Shown piece by piece: positions 1 through 11,499 of a stretch of 64,000 nt of DNA. The notes below the pieces were generated by a model, which saw only the letters and a program-made list of their open reading frames with translations, was not told the origin of the DNA and made no database searches. Every line of letters begins with the position of its first letter. Within the stretch, counting starts at the first letter, position 1. Origin of the DNA: Pegoplata infirma (lineage: Eukaryota; Arthropoda; Insecta; Diptera; Anthomyiidae); contig OY992537.1 of NCBI GenBank assembly GCA_963921195.1, positions 180,436,065 to 180,500,064 of the forward strand. Direction: 5' to 3'. The translations under genes and the position numbers were made by a program.

Positions 1-80
1 TTCACAAAAAAAACGATTTTTGCCGATACAAATCATATGAAAAAAAAAACCTTTTTCGAATGGAACGCCATCTTATAGTA

Positions 81-530
81 TAAGGCTTATACACATGATT
101 ACAATTATTCTCCTGGTCACAAATCCGGTCTCCATACTTTTTAAGGGTAAAGCTCAAACATTGCTCTTAAAGACGTAAAACTCAATTCATCAGTCGCTTT
201 AACCTTTGGAGCACCAATTGTCTTTTAATAAGGTGTTTTCCTCCAAAAACTTTTTTTCGATATGACAGCATTGAAATACAATTAGTGCCCAAAAAGTTAA
301 GGCGACTGACCAAATGAGTTCTGCATCTTAAAGAGGAAAGTTTTAGCTTAACCCTCGACTTAGTTTGAAGTCACCATCACATCGGGTTCATCCGGTATGA
401 GTTTCCAAAAATGACCAAAACGTCGATTTTTTGAACTTTGACCACAATTTTCTCAAAAACCAGATGTGATAGAAAAGTGTGGAGACCGGATTTTTGACCA
501 GCAGAACTAATGTAATCAAGTGTATAAGGT
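81..530. repeat. Foldback repeat, arms about 220 bases
   Basis: The stretch from about 81 to 290 is repeated in inverted orientation up to about 530. For example, the ATCCGGTCTCCA stretch near 125-136 pairs with TGGAGACCGGAT near 480-491, and the segment with GACTGA or its complement near 195 and 305 also pairs. The arms have diverged by roughly a fifth. No clean terminal duplication was found, so the superfamily is unknown. It has no coding potential. Confidence 0.65.
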
Positions 531-559
531 CGCGTCTCAGTCGCATTTTCGATGTTTAG

Positions 560-1020
560 TAATGTTATTACTTACAATTAGAACATTGGCATCGTCAGAA
601 TCGCTAACTAAATCTACTTCCTAATGAATTCTAAAAATACACTTTTTAAGTAGTGCAAAAATGCTCTTAAATAGTGATCTTAAAGATGTAATTAAACTTT
701 ACATACAAAAACTTAAACTATGACAACAGTATGAGTACTACTTTATATGTACTTAAAAAATGTAAAAAAACTACTTATTTTGCGCGACACCACCATGTTA
801 AATTCACTAGAGTTTCAGCAAAGTTAGAACTACTTTAGCAGCAGTTGAACTACTTTTTATTAACATTTTAGTATGTTCTTTTTTTGCTGGGTATATATTA
901 AAAAAATTGTAGTAAAAAATAATAAACTTCGTCATGTCATAAATGTATGAATAAAATTATTAAATAAATAATGATTTGGAGATTCCTTATTGCAGAAAAA
1001 AATTATTTAGAACCAAATTT
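560..1020. other. AT-rich non-coding stretch
   Basis: No ORF, exon-like segment or recognisable repeat end was seen. The sequence is AT-rich with short A and T runs. Confidence 0.5.
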
Positions 1021-1028
1021 CGGTTCTA

Positions 1029-1258
1029 CACAACCAACCCCTATATTAATTTCGTTATTTTTAACTACATATGTATAAATAATTTTTCAAAGTAACTGGG
1101 AAAATCGTTACCATTACCTGTCGTAATAATTGAATTTGGATTTTTTAAAAAAATTAGTTACTATCAACTTATTTCAATAACTGGGCCTCAGTTAGGTGTA
1201 TTTTAACTGGGGTTCAGTTGAAATATTAGTAGCCAGTAACTGGGAAATTTGTTGGGTG
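1029..1258. mobile_element. Possible small TA-flanked MITE
   Basis: The segment begins CACAACCAACCC after a TA and ends GTTGGGTG before a TA. Inside, CAGTTACTGG-like motifs occur in both orientations (near 1095 and 1235). The terminal match is short and needs a one-base gap, so this is a weak call. Ends and TA flanks would fit a Tc1/mariner-type MITE. Confidence 0.35.
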
Positions 1259-1274
1259 TAGGAAATAGTAGATA

Positions 1275-1640
1275 AGGGTGGTCAAGGGTAGTTAACATGT
1301 AACTCAAACTTTATGGAATTTCTGATAGGGACTATTGTAGACGTTGAGGGAAGTGGAGGAGGAGGAGTCAGTGAAGCACTTGTTATGTGAATGTTCGGGT
1401 CAGATGAGAAGCCGCATTAAGCATTTAGCGCAAAGATTTGTTGATTGCCTATACGGTGCCTAGATTGCCTAAACGGTGTCACATTGCTAGAAGATTATCT
1501 TAGAGAATCGCGGTGATTGAAGAAGTAAAAAGTGTTTGTATCAGAGGGGAGTAAGGAAATGACAATTAGAGGAATCACAATGGGACTTATGGCCACCGAG
1601 TGAATTCGCCGGATTGGCGGACGCCCATCAAACTTGATCC
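1275..1640 (+). pseudogene. Family B non-LTR element, 3' end (zinc motif and tail), decayed
   Basis: Translated around 1313-1440 this gives a decayed Cys-rich end (RDYC, then EEEESVKHLLCECSG in a shifted frame), matching the C-terminal zinc-binding region read at 32818-33030 and 51455-51700 on the minus strand. The following 3' UTR, with GTGAATTCGCC and GGCGGACGCCCATCAAAC, matches the ends of the other family B copies at 35490-35636 and 51243-51310. Stops and frame shifts make it dead. Only the last 370 bases of the element are present, the usual result of 5'-truncated reverse transcription. Confidence 0.7.
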
Positions 1641-1880
1641 ACTATCGATTCTAAGATGTTATATTAATGTTCACCCGTTCATATGTCTGTAGATAATACG
1701 AGGCAGTCCAAAATAAAATAGCTAGACTCGTGAAGTTTGGCACGAATATGTCTCATTGTCATAGGCAGATTAAGTTCTTAAACAGACAAAATCGGACATA
1801 GGGAAAAAGTTCGTTTTTGAAGAACTTAACCAATATCTGAAAAACGACATTTGTTTACATGTTTATTCTGTAATCTTGTT
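1640..1880 (+). repeat. Fragment of mini-me/DINE-1-like repeat
   Basis: The run from about 1655 to 1870 aligns with 62690-62890: both carry a GTCTG or GTCCGTC motif, then AGCTAGACTC, GCACGAATATGTCT and AAAATCGGA blocks in the same order. This copy lacks the GTCY microsatellite and the end hairpin. It abuts the 3' end of the family B fragment. Confidence 0.6.
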
Positions 1881-2815
1881 CTGCTCTTGACTTAGGGGAT
1901 CAAACAAATTTTGATTTTATTTCGGACGGTCCACTTTTGTGGGTGTGGACTCATAAGTTATTTATCGCATTGGGGGAGGAATTCCTCAACGTTTCTTAAG
2001 GAGTTAGTTTAGTTAGTGTTTTTGGGCCCTTTTCTTTTGTTGCAGGACCTTCTCATCCTTTCACATCCTCCTTGCTAAACTAATACATTGAACATTCAAG
2101 GACGTTGTAGTCATTTAGTTTTGTGTTCATTTGTTAGTATTAGTTGGTTGATATTTTGTTTATATTGGTTTGTTAAACTACAAAGTCAATCTGTAGGTAT
2201 GTGTATCCTGTGATGTGGGATATTAAAGTGTATCAATGTATCTCATTTTCTTTGTCTCCATCAACAATTTGTATCTAGATGTTCTACTTAAGTATTTTTT
2301 TTTTGTCTTCTTGATACTCTTCTGGTATTGTAGTCAAAACATTAGTTATGGTTTTGTTGTAATAATAATAAAAATTCCCTCGACACTACTTATGAGGTCA
2401 GATTTCTGTGGTTTAGTTTTTTTTTCTTTCCTTTATTGTTATTATTGTTTCTATTTTAGTTTAATTTGATCAATAATAGAAATTTTGTAACGATTTGTTT
2501 CCAATTCATTTAAGTTTTTCATCCAATCAAATTAACTTAATTTTATGTGATTTTGTGGAAAATATAGGAAATATATTTATGCTTTTGTTTATGATGGCTG
2601 AGTTTGAGAATTACAGTGGACGATATGATTTTTCTCCCTGTGAGAGTAATTTTAGCAAATTTTAAAAATATTAAAATCGACTCGTCCATAAACAACCTCC
2701 ACAATAGACTGGCTCAAAAATGTATGGGATTTTCAGATGTAATTTTGTATGTCTCCACAAGGTTGACCGTGTTCCATTAATTTAAAGAAGTAAGTGTGAC
2801 AAAAATTGGAGCAAT
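1880..2815. other. AT-rich non-coding stretch
   Basis: No supported gene. A 77-codon ORF at 2236-2469 is a low-complexity Phe/Ile/Leu string produced by T-rich sequence and has no family features. Confidence 0.5.
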
Positions 2816-3110
2816 CGTGTTAGGTTAGGTTGTAAGTGGCTGCTGATGATTTACGTCACCACACATAGATTCTGAGGTCCGTTGTGATACCCGTTAAACG
2901 AATTTGAGCTTCTTATGAAACTCTTTAGATATTTAATTTTGACATCCGACAGCTCCCTAGTGCAGTTCCCTAGATCCCAGTGAATCAAGTCTCTGACCAG
3001 AATGTGTCGGGTAATGGCAGATGAAGTGTTCGATAGTTTCCAACTTCTCTTTATTCATGCAACTCCGGCAAAAGTCATTTGACGGCACATTAAACCTTCC
3101 AAGTGAAATG

Positions 3111-3620
3111 TCTTACTGGTATTTGTTGATTTTGGTCTCCTGAATCCAAATCTGCCACCCAATTTTTTCTAGCACGTACCGTTTTGGAGATATTTGCTGT
3201 TAAAAAGTCAAAAAACCAATATTTTAGCATTTTTGGCGGTCCACTGTTACTTATTCTTATGTTGCTTCTACAAAAGGGGACTCAATTTTATATAAAATGG
3301 ACCTCCTGATTCCAAAATTTTTCTAGCATGTTCCGTTTTCGAGATATTCAAACGACAATATTTCAAAAACGGAACGCTTTATACAAATTTGGATGCCAGA
3401 TTTGGAATCAAGAGGTCTCATTTATACTACATCAAGTCCTATTTTGTGTGAGCAACTTAAGAATACGTTACAGGGAAGACACAAAAAGTGCTAAATTATA
3501 GTTTTTTCAATATTCAAACGCAATTATCTTAAAAACCTTACGTGATAGAACAATTTGGAAGGCAGATTTGGAATCAGGATGTCAAAATCTATATAATTCG
3601 AGTTTCTATGAATTTGTTCA
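3111..3620. repeat. CACTGT-type repeat inserted in family A copy 1
   Basis: Family A sequence stops near 3111 and resumes after ACAGTG at about 3615-3620, next to TAA. The inserted DNA carries degenerate repeats of a phrase reading roughly GGCAGATTTGGAATCA and TCTAGCACGTACCGTTTT, in both orientations. The same phrases recur at 33630-34080. Its right end, CAACAGTG, matches the end class of the 30221-30888 foldback. The left end is decayed. Confidence 0.6.
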
Positions 3621-3740
3621 ACAGTGTAATTATAGCAACCGCCGTCGAAATCTCTCCTCTTGGAAGCAAGCTCACTTATGCGGACGGCCATATCTGTCGA
3701 GTTGTCTCACATGTACATCCATTGCCCATCTTTAATTAGT

Positions 3741-4215
3741 CTACGCTGCGGAACAAAGCCGTGGATTGAGCTTGCAAGTTTCTTGATGCATACCACCACA
3801 TTTCAATTCTGTTGGAACCTGTAAGGTTGTACCCAGTCTTGCAAGCTCATCGGCTATGCAATTCTCTGTAATGTCTCTGTGACCTGTGGCCCATATGAGT
3901 CGTATGTCAGACTGCTTAACCATCTTATTTAAAGACGTGCGGCAGTTAAGGGCAGATCTTGTTTTCAGAAACATTGACTCCAGGGACTTCACCGCGGCTT
4001 GACTGTCATAATAGATGTTGACTGCAGTTGTAGACAACACATTGCTGCTCAACAAGTCAGCCACTTCCTTTATTGCCAGCATCTCTGCCTGGTAAACACT
4101 GAAATGATCCCTCAATCTTCGAGCCAGTCCCAACACAGGCTACTCCCCATAGACTCCAAAGCCGGCTTTTTTGTGCAGCCTCGATCCATCCGTGTACAAA
4201 TTTTTTGACGCTTCA
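3741..4215 (-). pseudogene. RNase H domain of family A copy 1
   Basis: The frame 4136-3741 contains the RNase H signature: AEMLAIKE (catalytic Glu), YYDSQAAVKSLES (catalytic Asp), and GHRDITENCIADELARL (last His and Asp). The first Asp block, which reads FYTDGS in copy 46690-47545, lies upstream and out of frame here (4140-4215). In this lineage the domain removes RNA from RNA-DNA hybrids during reverse transcription. The frame break between the first and second blocks makes this a relic. Confidence 0.8.
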
Positions 4216-4816
4216 CTACCTGGAATTCCCTCATTCAAGGCTCCCTGCATGGTATCATAGAGGTAAAGTGGCGTGCAAAAATGCTCTTAGAGGGAGCACA
4301 GTCAACATTTTGTGGTATTGTTATCTTCTTTAAGATCGATCTATGGCTACAATCGCTGCTCCTCCATTGCTGTGTGCTATTAAGTCGAATTGCCGACGTA
4401 GCCGCATACTGCCTACCCAATATGTCCAATGGGATCAGGTGGAGGAGGATTTCTAATGCAGCCGTAGGTGTAGTACGAAGAGCACCAGTGATACACATCA
4501 ACGCCATGCTGTGTACCTTCGTGATTAAGACACAGTTCCCTTCTCTCTCCAAAGCAGGTCACCAGATAATGATTCTATACATCAGAATTGTACACACCAC
4601 CGCTGTATAAACCCAATGAACGCCTTTGGAGCTAAAGCCACATCGTTTTCCAATTGTTCTTTTACAGGAATAAAAATGAATCGTTGCTTTTCTTATCCGT
4701 TCCTCAATATTACGCCTGAAATTCAACTTCCTATCTCGAAATACACCAAGATACTGGGATACATCTGAGAAGGTGATTCCAGTACCTTACAGAAAAATAG
4801 GGTCAAAAGCAGAAAT

Positions 4817-5605
4817 CTAATTTTTCCTTGTAAACAAGACAATAAGCTCTGTGTTACTTGGATTAACTCCCAGACCACAGCCTCTTGCCCATTTAGACAG
4901 ATCTACCAGAGAATCCTGAAGAATGTCCGTTAATGTTGACAAGTGTTTTCCAATTACCGCTATTGCGACATCGTCAGAATATGCGACAACATGACAACCA
5001 CGTGCTTCTGGAGAGAGCAGCATTGAATTCAGTGCCAGGTTCCAAAAGAAGTGGTGAAAGAACACCTCCCTGTGGGGTGCCCCTATTGACAAATTGAGAT
5101 ATGATCGACGCTTCCAATTCAGACGTTATACGTCTATTGGCAAGTAGGTTTTCCACCAATAAAACGATCCCACGCTTTACTCCTAGACCAGACAATGCCA
5201 AAATTATCGAGTCTGGGATGACATTATTAAAAGCCCCCTCTATATCAAGAAAGGCCTCCATAGTGTACTCATTTACCAAAAGCATTCTCTAGATGGTACC
5301 AACGAGCTCATGAAGAGCTGTTTCCGTTGATCTACCCTTACTGTATGCATGTTGCTTTGTCGAAAGCAACCTCGGGTCAATCACTCTACGCAAATATGAG
5401 TCTATCATTCGTCCATTGTCTTTAACAAAAAAGAATACAGACTAATTGGTCTGAAATCCTTCGGAGCTGTGTGGGAACTTATCCCAGCCTTCGGGATAAA
5501 TACGACTCTGGTATCCCTCCATTTTAAAGGAATATACGACCAGTTGATGCAAGCTGTGTATAGATTATACAGCAACGGGGCTATATAGTCCGATACTTGC
5601 TGCAT
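4817..5605 (-). pseudogene. Reverse transcriptase domain of family A copy 1, frameshifted
   Basis: Three overlapping frames together cover the RT palm. 5605-5405 has the finger motifs with WRDTRVVFIPKAG and KDFRPISL. 5285-4974 has motif A, FLDIEGAFNNVIPD, with the first catalytic Asp, and motif B, GTPQGGVLSPLL. 5092-4817 has motif C, YSDDVAI, with the catalytic Asp pair. At least two frameshifts separate them. It would copy element RNA at a nicked target if intact, but this copy cannot. Confidence 0.85.
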
Positions 5606-5675
5606 CCCAGCCGGGATTATACCATCAGGTCCCGGAGTTTTTTGGCATATTTATTATTTCCGAAGCAATTTCAGA

Positions 5676-6010
5676 AAAAAAAGCCTTAGATTCTGAAACA
5701 TTTTTGAAATAGAAAAATTTCAGAATTTGAAACACTTTCCGAGATTTTAGAACATTTTTCTATAAAAGTAGGTTTAGATTCCGATTATAAATCATTTTTC
5801 TTTTAGAAAAGTCACAGTGCATTTTTTCTAAAAAAAATCTCAAATTTTTCCTATTAAAAAAATGCAAATATTTTTCCTGTAAAAATATTCTTATATTTTT
5901 CCTAAAGAAAATTTTGAAATTTACGAGACTTTTTTTCCTAAAGAAGAATTCTGAGTTTCAAAGTCATTTTTCCAATAAAAAAATTTTGAGATTCCAAGAC
6001 ATTTTTTTAT
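5676..6010. repeat. Very degenerate satellite-like stretch
   Basis: Scattered units of the form TTTTCTATAAAA and CAGATTCTGAAAC or TTTGAGATT occur at roughly 30-36 base spacing. They look like worn copies of the satellite at 7187-8155. The stretch begins exactly where family A copy 1 stops. Confidence 0.45.
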
Positions 6011-7186
6011 AAAAAAAATTCTCTGATTTTTCCGTCTCTTCTTCTATTTTCCCCTTTCTTTTTTTTCCTTAATACTTTTTCCCCTTTTTTCATTTGAGAT
6101 CGCTTTGGGGAAAAATTCCTATTTCCCCCTTCTAAAACTTTTTATCATCATATCTGGCTTTCGAATAAATCAACCGCTACACCTTTTCCCCCAACTACTT
6201 TAAAAAACACATCTTTATTAAATTTTATAATATTAAAAACTTCTAAAGTGTTTATATACCAATTAAATGTAAATTAACTTTATCTGTAAAGTAACACTTT
6301 TGTGGGCGGCATAAATAACAAAAACAACGTTTAAAATAAACATGTAACTTTCAAATGACATTTGACAGGTCAAAATGTAATTACAAAAGACTTTTAAAAG
6401 ACTACACAAATGAAAGTGAAACACCCAAAAATGTCACCCTTATTCACAGTTACAATTCACAAACCAAAAAACTACCCTTAAATTGAAATTAAATTTGAAT
6501 TTCCTACCCAAACAAATAAAATAAAAATAAAGCAAGAAAGTGAAAATTATCAACACTTCTAAAAAGGACATTTATACAGAGATTTCACAGGATTTTTTTT
6601 TTATTAATAAACAAAAAGAGACAAATTTAATAAAGATTATAAAAAAAAGCCTAGAAATCTGATTATATATAAAAAACATTCCAAAAATTGATATTTGACC
6701 GACCACTAAAACATATTTATGAATTTGTTATGGTTCAACATTATTTGCGGATGTTTAGTATTATACAAATGTGTGAGTGTTAGTGTGTGTGTGTTTTATA
6801 TGGTCAACCGGATATGCTGCCATATTGATTTTATTGTTTTCATATGCAAAATAATATCAGATTTCCTTTGTCCTTTCTTATTTGTGTTGTAAATGCCATG
6901 ATTTAGTAGGTGTCTCCAACATTAGTACTAAATACAAAGAAATTATATGTTTTTTATTATTATTATTATTGTGTCAGTGTATTGTTGTTTAAATTTCAAA
7001 TTATGTTAAATTGGGTGCGTAACAATATATTAGATGCAGTTAAGAATATTGCAGATGCCAACAACACATAAACATTTTTTTTTTTTTTTTGGTTTCAAAC
7101 CAAAATGAGAGAAGATAAATAAAAGAGATAAAAAATATATAAAAAGATTTAACTTTTACAATAAAAATAAAAAAGGTTGCCAAGGT
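6010..7186. other. Non-coding AT-rich stretch
   Basis: No gene or element end was recognised. There are short GT-rich (6770-6800) and ATT (6955-6970) microsatellites and a T run at 7077-7090. Confidence 0.5.
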
Positions 7187-8155
7187 TGTCTCAGAATCTG
7201 AGACTTTTTCTATAAGAAAAATGTCTCAGAATCTGAGACTTCTTCTATAAGAAAAATGTCTCAGAATTTAAGACTTTTTCTATAAGAAAAATGTCTCAGA
7301 ATTTGAGACTTTTTCTATTAGAAAATGTCTCAGAATCTGAGACTTTTTCTATAAGAAAAATGTCTCAAAATCTGAGACTTTTTCTATAAGAAAAATGTCT
7401 CAGAATCTGAGACTTTTTCTATAAGAAAAATGTCTCAGAATCTGAGACTTTTTCTATTAGAAAGTCTCAGAATCTGAGACATTTTCTATAAGAAAAATGT
7501 CTCAGAATCTGAGACTTTTTCTATAAGAAAAATGTCTCAGAATCTGAGACTTTTTCTATAAGAAAAATGTCTCAGAATCTGAGACTTTTTCTATAAGAAA
7601 AATGTCTCAGAATCTGAGACTTTTTCTATAAGAAAAATGTCTCAGAATCTGAGACTTTTTCTATAAGAAAAATGTCTCAGAATCTGAGACTTTTTCTATA
7701 AGAAAAATGTCTCAGAATCTGAGACTTTTTCTATAAGAAAAATGTCTCAGAATCTGAGACTTTTTCTATAAGAAAAATGTCTCAGAATCTGAGACTTTTT
7801 CTATAAGAAAAATGTCTCAGAATCTGAGACTTTTTCTATAAGAAAAAAGTCTCAGAATCTGAGACTTTTTCTGTAAGAAAAATGTCTCAGAATCTGAGAC
7901 TTTTTCTGTAAGAAAAATGTCTCAGAATCTGAGACTTTTTCTATAAGAAAAATGTCTCAGAATCTGAGACTTTTTCTATAAGAAAAATGTCTCAGAATCT
8001 GAGACTTTTTCTATAAGAAAAATGTCTCAGAATCTGAGACTTTTTCTATAAGAAAAATGTCTCAGAATCTGAGACTTTTTCTATAGGAAAAATGTCTCAG
8101 AATATGAGACTTCTTGTATAAGAAAAATGTCTCAGAATCAGAGACTTTTTCTATA
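7187..8155 (+). repeat. 35-base double-palindrome satellite, about 27 copies
   Basis: A nearly uniform tandem array. Each 35-base unit is GTCTCAGAATCTGAGAC (a perfect palindrome around one centre base) followed by TTTTTCTATAAGAAAAA (a palindrome around ATA) plus one T. Variation between units is a few percent in the middle and higher at the edges, which fits homogenisation by unequal exchange. The right side is cut by a Tc1/mariner-like element at 8156. No protein is encoded. Confidence 0.95.
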
Positions 8156-9074
8156 CACTCAAAATAATCACTCTGTTAAAATACAGAGATACTCTGCTGA
8201 GCCAGCAGAATATACCATAGATTTCCAACCAGCAAGATTTTTTGTTATTTTACGAAGAAAACTCTGTAAAATGATTTCGATAAAAAAAACTGCAGTATTA
8301 CAGAATTATCTGTAAAATATTGATGAAAACGACCAGAATTTTACCAAGAAGCATGGATAGTAATAACTTGACACAAAATAAAGGCATGCTATCATTTAAA
8401 TGCGCCCGCTTAAATGTTTCGCACGCGAATGCTTAACTTTGTAAAAATGAATTATAAAATCGCTGGATGATCTCACGGTTTTTTTTTTCATAAACTTCTT
8501 ATTTTCAGTTCCACATTTGAGCGGGGTCATTCCGGTAAACACTTTTCTAAAATTAAAGGGAAATCGTTGAAGAATGCCTTGACTTTCTTATATATCTTTT
8601 TAATGCGCTTGATATGGCTTTTACACAATGGTCCCTATTTAATTCCTGTTGAATTTCTGCTTCCGTAATGTGCAAGTTATGCTGACAATTGGGAAATGCC
8701 ATCGTGTAAATTTGCCCGCTTTAATGCTTCCAAATTGTAAATTTACTTTTATTTTTGTGAAAATTACGAGTGCCTTCAATTTTGCACTACACCTCGTAAA
8801 ATTTAGCATCTTTTATTATAATTTAAGACGCTTTTTAAAGAGGGGTTGAAATACTTTGAATTTTTTTCAAGAAATTTTAATTTAAAAACCGTATTACAGA
8901 GCAATAGTAAAAAGAAAAAAGTAAAATTACAGATAAAATTTTGTTTTTCGGTGACAAGAAAATACAAAGTATTTTCTTAAAATCTGTATTTCGGCAGATA
9001 TCTTTGTCAAATATCTGTCGAATTGAGATTACAGTCATTTTACAGAGTATTTAACAGAGGAATTATTTTGAGTG
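8156..9074. mobile_element. Tc1/mariner-like non-autonomous element with CACTCAAAATAAT ends
   Basis: The left end reads CACTCAAAATAAT and the right end ATTATTTTGAGTG, and both are flanked by TA. The inverted termini extend further with CTCTGTTAAA and TTTAACAGAG. It sits inside the palindromic satellite, whose CTATAGGAAA sequence is recovered when the element is removed. There is no transposase ORF. A sister with the same ends is at 23178-24016. Confidence 0.85.
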
Positions 9075-9655
9075 TAGGAAACTATCTTGGAATCTAACAT
9101 TTTTTCTATAGGAAAAATTTCTTAGAATCTATAAGTAAAATATCTCAGAATCTGGGACTTTTTCTATAAGAAAAATGTCTCAGAATAATTTTTCTATAAG
9201 AAAAATGTCTCAGAATCTGAGATTTTTCTATAGGCAAAATGTCGCAGAATATGAGACTTTTTTATAGAAAAAGTCTCAGAATCCAGATTTTTTTATAGGA
9301 GTCTCAGAGACATTTTTGCAATGGAAAAAGTCTCACAATCAGAGACATTTTTCCTGTAGAAAAGTCTCAGTCTTTAGGAAAAAGTCTTTATATTGAAGAA
9401 ATGTCTCTGAGACTTTTTTTCTATAGAAGATTTGTTTCTGGTAGTTTTTCTATAGTGAAAATGTTACAAAATCTTTGACTTTTTCTATTGGAAAAATTAG
9501 ACATTTTTTTCTTCAAGAAAAATGTTTCTTAGAACTTTTCTACAGGAAAATTTTTTTATATGAAACATGTCTCACAATTTGGCTATTTTCTCTAAGAAAA
9601 AACATCTTAGAGTCTGAAACTTTTTCCTTGGGAAAAATGGGGGAAAAATGAGACC
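9075..9655 (+). repeat. Degenerate 30-36 base palindromic satellite
   Basis: This continues the array right of the inserted element. Units of AATGTCTCAGAATCTGAGAC type are truncated, inverted or mutated. The regularity of the 7187-8155 block is lost. Confidence 0.8.
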
Positions 9656-10560
9656 TTTTCTATAGAAAAATGTCTATAGAAAAAATGTCTATGAGACTTT
9701 TTCTATACAAAAAATGTCTCTGAGACTATTTCTATACAAAAAATGTCTCTGAGACTATTTCTATAGAAAAAAGTCTCTGAGATTTTTTCTATAGAAAAAA
9801 TGTGTCTGAGACTTTTTCTATAGAAAAAATGTCTCTCAGACTTTTTCTATAGAAAAAATGTGTCTGAGACTTTTTCTATAGAAAAAATGTCTCTGAGAAT
9901 TTTTCTATAGAAAAAATGTCTCTGAGACTTGTTCTATAGAAAAAATGTCTCTGAGACTTGTTCTATAGAAAAAATGTCTCTGAGACTTGTTCTATATAAA
10001 AAACGTCTATGAGAATTTTTCTATAGAAAAAATGTTTCTGAGACTTTTTCTATAGAAAAAATGTCTCTCAGACTTTTTCTAAAATCTCAGAGAATTTTTT
10101 CCTATAGAACAAGCCTCAGAGAAATTTTTTCTATAGTAAAAATGTCTCTGGCTTTTTCTATAGAAAAAATGTCTCTGAGACTTTTTCTATAAAAAATGTC
10201 TCTGATACTTTTTATAGAAAAAGTGTCTCTGAGACTTTTTCAATAGAAAAAATGTCTGAGACTTTTTTATAAAATAATGTTATCTGAGACTTTTTCTATA
10301 GAAAAATGTCTCTTAGACTTCTTGTATAGAAAAAATGTCTCTGAGAATTTTTCTATATAGAAAAAATGTCTCTGAGACTTGTTCTATCGAAAAAATGTTT
10401 CTGAGACTTGTTCTATATAAAAAACGTCTATGAGAATTTTTCTATAGAAAAAATTTCTCTGAGACTTTTTCTATAGAAAAATGTCTCTAAGACTTTTTCT
10501 ATAGAAAAAATGTCTCTGAGGCGTTTTCTATAGAAAATATGTTTCTGAGACTTTTTCTAT
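9655..10560 (+). repeat. 29-base derivative satellite array, about 30 copies
   Basis: Here the unit is 29 bases: TTTTTCTATAGAAAAA, now a perfect palindrome with no spacer, followed by ATGTCTCTGAGAC, in which the second palindrome has shrunk to GTCTC-T-GAGAC. It is less uniform than the 35-base array, with TGTGTCTG, GTTTCTG and CTTGTTC variants. A block of about 400 bases seems duplicated within it (similar variant order near 9890-10060 and 10320-10480). Confidence 0.9.
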
Positions 10561-10790
10561 AAGAAAAATGTCTCAGAGTTTGATACTTATTCTATAAAAA
10601 AAAATGTCTCAGAATCTGAGACGTTTTCTATAGGAAAAATTTCACAGAATCTGAGACTTTTCTGTAGGAAAAATGTCTCAGAATGCAAGACTGTTTCTTA
10701 AAGAAAAATGTCTCAGAATATCAGATTTCTTCAAAGGAAAAATGTCTCAAAATTTTAGACTTTTTCTCAGAATCTGAATTTCTTTAGTAA
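10560..10790 (+). repeat. Degenerate tail of the satellite
   Basis: Units return to the AGAATCTGAGAC form with spacing near 35 and then fade out by about 10790. Confidence 0.75.
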
Positions 10791-11340
10791 AACCTTTTTT
10801 ATCCGTCAACATTCTAATATTTAAGTAATTGTCATCATTCCCCTTGAATCATTGATATCCCCCAAAATCGGCATTGTTGAGTTTTTTTTTGGGACATAAA
10901 GAAACACACCAATAAATTTAAGTATAGTATTTGAATAAAGGACAACTTATTGTCTGGTCAAAAAGGAAATGCACAAGCCTTAAAAAAAAAAGTTTTTTAG
11001 ACCGTTACAAATTTTTTTTATTGAATTGTTGTAATCGCCCTCTTTTCTTTGCAAGACATAAAACTTACATAGACAATCATACAAATACTTACAAATAACG
11101 TATGGCGATTAGATTATGAAACGGAAGTATCTGCAAAAGAAATTGTTCCTGCTAAAGAAATACACATACAAATGTAATATCTTATACTCGTATAAGTATG
11201 AGACACATCAGGGAGGATACATCGATTTGGCAATATGGTACTAAATCGATTTTTTAAAAAGTACCATAAATTCAAAGGATAACAAAAGTGAGGGGCAGTT
11301 ACAACCCATCATAGTTGTGACTGTCGTGATTTGTGGACTG
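10790..11340. other. Non-coding stretch
   Basis: No gene was recognised. GGCAATATGGTAC near 11230 and GTACCATAAAT near 11262 form a small inverted repeat. Confidence 0.45.
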
Positions 11341-11499
11341 ATGGAAAAAAAAGGTAAAATGGATCAAATGGGCATTTTTAAAATACCTAAATTTAATTTC
11401 TTTTTTTTTAGTTTTTATGTGAAAAAAATTGTTTATGATTGTTCAATATCATTATGTATCCTTTTTAGTTTGCATGTGCCCATAACAGCCGAATTAAAG

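Larger units (their letters stand above)
2815..5676 (-). mobile_element. Family A non-LTR retrotransposon, copy 1 (RT, RNase H, zinc motif, 3' tail)
   Basis: This is the most informative family A copy, read right to left. Order on the minus strand: reverse transcriptase (5605-4817), connector (4552-4235), RNase H (about 4200-3741), zinc motif and 3' UTR (3110-2815), ending in a tail that reads AACCTAACC. The RT motif LDIEGAFNN and the RNase H domain behind the RT place it in the I/LOA/R1 group, probably LOA-like (inference). It is 5'-truncated where satellite-like DNA begins near 5676, and interrupted at about 3111-3620 by a CACTGT-ended repeat. Frameshifts and stops throughout show that it is inactive. 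Confidence 0.85.

Noticed and set aside
2236..2469. 77-codon ORF with hydrophobic residues
   Set aside because: Low-complexity Phe/Ile/Leu from T-rich DNA; no motif, splice context or repeat relation.
7187..10560. CRISPR array
   Set aside because: Units are contiguous with no unique spacers, and the DNA is from an animal; a tandem satellite.
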